A stretch of 7,091 nucleotides of DNA from Deltaproteobacteria bacterium. GTDB taxonomy: Bacteria > Myxococcota > Myxococcia > SLRQ01. Shown here in pieces: positions 6,078 through 7,091 of the stretch (positions are counted from its first letter, which is position 1; every line of letters starts with the position of its first letter). The translations under genes were made by a program, and so were the position numbers. Under the pieces are notes generated by a model. It was not told where the DNA came from. It saw only the letters and a list, made by a program, of their open reading frames with translations, and searched no databases. The stretch covers positions 1 to 7,091 of the forward strand of contig SKWY01000262.1 in NCBI GenBank assembly GCA_007128675.1. Direction: 5' to 3'.

Positions 6078-6108
6078 GCTTCTCTGGAGCCCCATACGCC
6101 AGAGGAGC
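6078..6108 (+). promoter_or_regulatory. Hairpin sequestering the Shine-Dalgarno of the tail-fibre gene
   Basis: GCTTCTCTGG (6078-6087) pairs with CCAGAGGAGC (6099-6108) over ten positions, nine Watson-Crick and one G-U, with an 11-nt loop. The right arm contains the whole Shine-Dalgarno AGGAG (6103-6107), which lies 6 nt before ATG 6114. In the folded mRNA the ribosome-binding site would be blocked, so translation may depend on unfolding by temperature, a protein or an upstream translating ribosome. Confidence 0.5.
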
Positions 6109-6113
6109 CAGGG

Positions 6114-7091
6114 ATGTCCGATAGACTCGATTTTCACTTCCGCCAACGTGTCCAGGAGTCGGAGCTGGACCTCGGCTTCGAGCTGCTCGAGAAGGCCGAC
6201 CGAAACCTCGCGGCGGACATCGGGGTCTACGGCATCATCAGCGGTGCGGAGCCGACACCGCACTCGCCGGTACCGGACATCAGCATCGACCTGACCGCGC
6301 CTGCCCGCTCCTACGACAACCTCGGTCGGCGCATCTTCTTCGGCACTGGCCAGACCGTCGACTGCTCCGTCGACCATGCGGGTATCCCCACCGATGTGCC
6401 AAGCGTGGGAGAGGAACGATGGCTCGGGATCTTCCTTCGCTTCGAGCGCCTTCTCAGCGACCCGAGGATGGACGGTAACTCGCAGCAGGTCTTCTTCAGG
6501 CGGGACGAGTCCTTCGAGGTCATCGTTCGGCAGGGGCCCTCCGCTCCCGCAGGCACCGGGTCAAAGGTTCCTCTCGATCCGCAGGGCCTGCTTGTCTGCG
6601 ATGTTCGCCGAACCCACGGTCAGACCCAGATCCTGGCGCCAGACATCGACACCTCGAGACGGCAGGCGTTCATCTTCGCCCAAGGCGATGCGGTGGAGAT
6701 CGTCAGCAGTCTTTGGAACGTCCTCCAGCCAGCGGTCAACACGGTCCAGGCGGCATTCAACGCCGTGGACTCCGAGCTTGATGGGCACTTCGGCGGCACG
6801 GACCGCAGGCACCCTGCCTCCGACATCGACTATACGCCTCATGGCTTCGTGGGCTCGGACAACGTCCAGGCCGGCATGAACGAGCTCGTCGACGACCTGT
6901 CTAGCTCGACTGCTGGAACCCCGGGTGCGAAGCTCGTTGGGGCGGCCGCGGCATCGGGCTCGCCGCACGCTCTCCCGCAAGGGAACGTGGATGGGCAGCT
7001 CTCCCAGCTCCTCGCCTGGCTGAACGCACACCGCAATGCAGCATCCGGAGCCCACCAGGCCAGCGCCATTTCTGCCAGCCTCCACAACTAT
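6114..7091 (+). CDS. Tail-fibre-like / phage structural protein, N-terminal 326 residues (runs off window)
   Basis: ATG 6114 follows AGGAG with a 6-nt spacer. The frame is open to the last base, so the protein exceeds 326 aa. It begins MSDRLDFHFRQRVQESELD and has no signal peptide. Residues ~30-75 (PDISIDLTAPARSYDNLGRR, then FFGTGQTVDCSVD) resemble the 'fluid/gas' beta-rich N-terminal region of phage tail-fibre and baseplate-attached proteins, with the typical 'a.D..GRRI' element. Residues ~200-326 carry the repetitive pattern of phage fibre shafts. HFGG..RRHPASDIDY (225-240) is followed by SDNVQAGMNEL, and at 304-320 NAHRNAASGAHQASAIS repeats the H..G.H.AS.I element. The right-hand part would hold the receptor-binding tip. 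It belongs functionally with the baseplate-type gene at 1-384. Family naming is by pattern recognition. Its translation may be controlled by the hairpin at 6078-6108. Confidence 0.78.
   Translation, partial: MSDRLDFHFRQRVQESELDLGFELLEKADRNLAADIGVYGIISGAEPTPHSPVPDISIDLTAPARSYDNLGRRIFFGTGQTVDCSVDHAGIPTDVPSVGEERWLGIFLRFERLLSDPRMDGNSQQVFFRRDESFEVIVRQGPSAPAGTGSKVPLDPQGLLVCDVRRTHGQTQILAPDIDTSRRQAFIFAQGDAVEIVSSLWNVLQPAVNTVQAAFNAVDSELDGHFGGTDRRHPASDIDYTPHGFVGSDNVQAGMNELVDDLSSSTAGTPGAKLVGAAAASGSPHALPQGNVDGQLSQLLAWLNAHRNAASGAHQASAISASLHNY

Larger units (their letters stand above)
5791..6113. other. Divergent intergenic region with a possible coding remnant
   Basis: This stretch of about 320 bp separates the minus-strand lipoprotein cluster from the plus-strand tail-fibre gene. 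It holds the two inverted repeats upstream of the cluster and the hairpin over the fibre gene's ribosome-binding site. On the + strand, 5945-6061 is an open stretch of 38 codons between TAG 5942-5944 and TAG 6059-6061. It contains FGLLREHYDR and GERFFASLGPR, which read like natural protein, but it has no ATG or GTG start. It may be the tail end of a decayed gene. No complete gene is supported here. Confidence 0.4.

Noticed and set aside
6068..6097. TTGACC at 6068-6073 as a -35 box for the tail-fibre gene
   Set aside because: No acceptable -10 at the right spacing, and the implied transcript would begin inside the ribosome-binding site.
6561..7085. Minus-strand open frame of 174 codons opposite the tail-fibre-like gene
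   Set aside because: The + strand frame is open for 326 codons with a good ribosome-binding site and phage-fibre repeats. The opposite frame is a GC-rich shadow.

Overview
The window looks like accessory DNA from a GC-rich, Gram-negative bacterium. Five genes encode lipoproteins with Sec/SPII signals and either cysteine-rich, beta-helix or beta-sandwich ectodomains. That style is common in Myxococcota (deltaproteobacterial relatives), but the lineage is an inference, since no rRNA or housekeeping gene is present.

Layout. (1) At the left edge (1-384, +) is the C-terminal part of a phage tail / contractile-injection baseplate-type protein (Tail_P2_I / TIGR02242-like). (2) At the right edge (6114-7091, +) is the N-terminal 326 residues of a large tail-fibre-like protein that runs off the window. 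(3) Between them, positions 421-5790 hold non-phage genes. They are a 374-aa lipoprotein (421-1545, -); a 246-bp orphan fragment of a beta-helix gene (1915-2160); a 474-aa lipoprotein with eleven tandem cystine-knot-like repeats (2236-3660, +); and a three-gene minus-strand cluster read from right to left: a beta-sandwich-like lipoprotein (5790-5098), a parallel-beta-helix lipoprotein (5028-4192) and a small 12-cysteine lipoprotein (4139-3810).

The two edge genes belong to the same kind of locus, a contractile phage tail, tailocin or extracellular contractile injection system, and are co-oriented. The simplest reading is that the lipoprotein block is an insertion or cargo island between a baseplate-proximal gene and the fibre gene. 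The sequence cannot tell a prophage from an injection system.

The most unusual structure is a direct repeat. The last 82 codons of the beta-helix gene (4191-4436) recur at 1915-2160 in the same orientation, with 7 mismatches in 246 bp. The two copies bracket both cysteine-rich genes, so recombination between them would excise those genes and leave an intact beta-helix gene. The copied block starts exactly at a structural rung boundary of the beta-helix. A second notable signal is a 10-bp hairpin that buries the Shine-Dalgarno sequence of the tail-fibre gene. No tRNA, rRNA, CRISPR array, transposase or integrase was seen.
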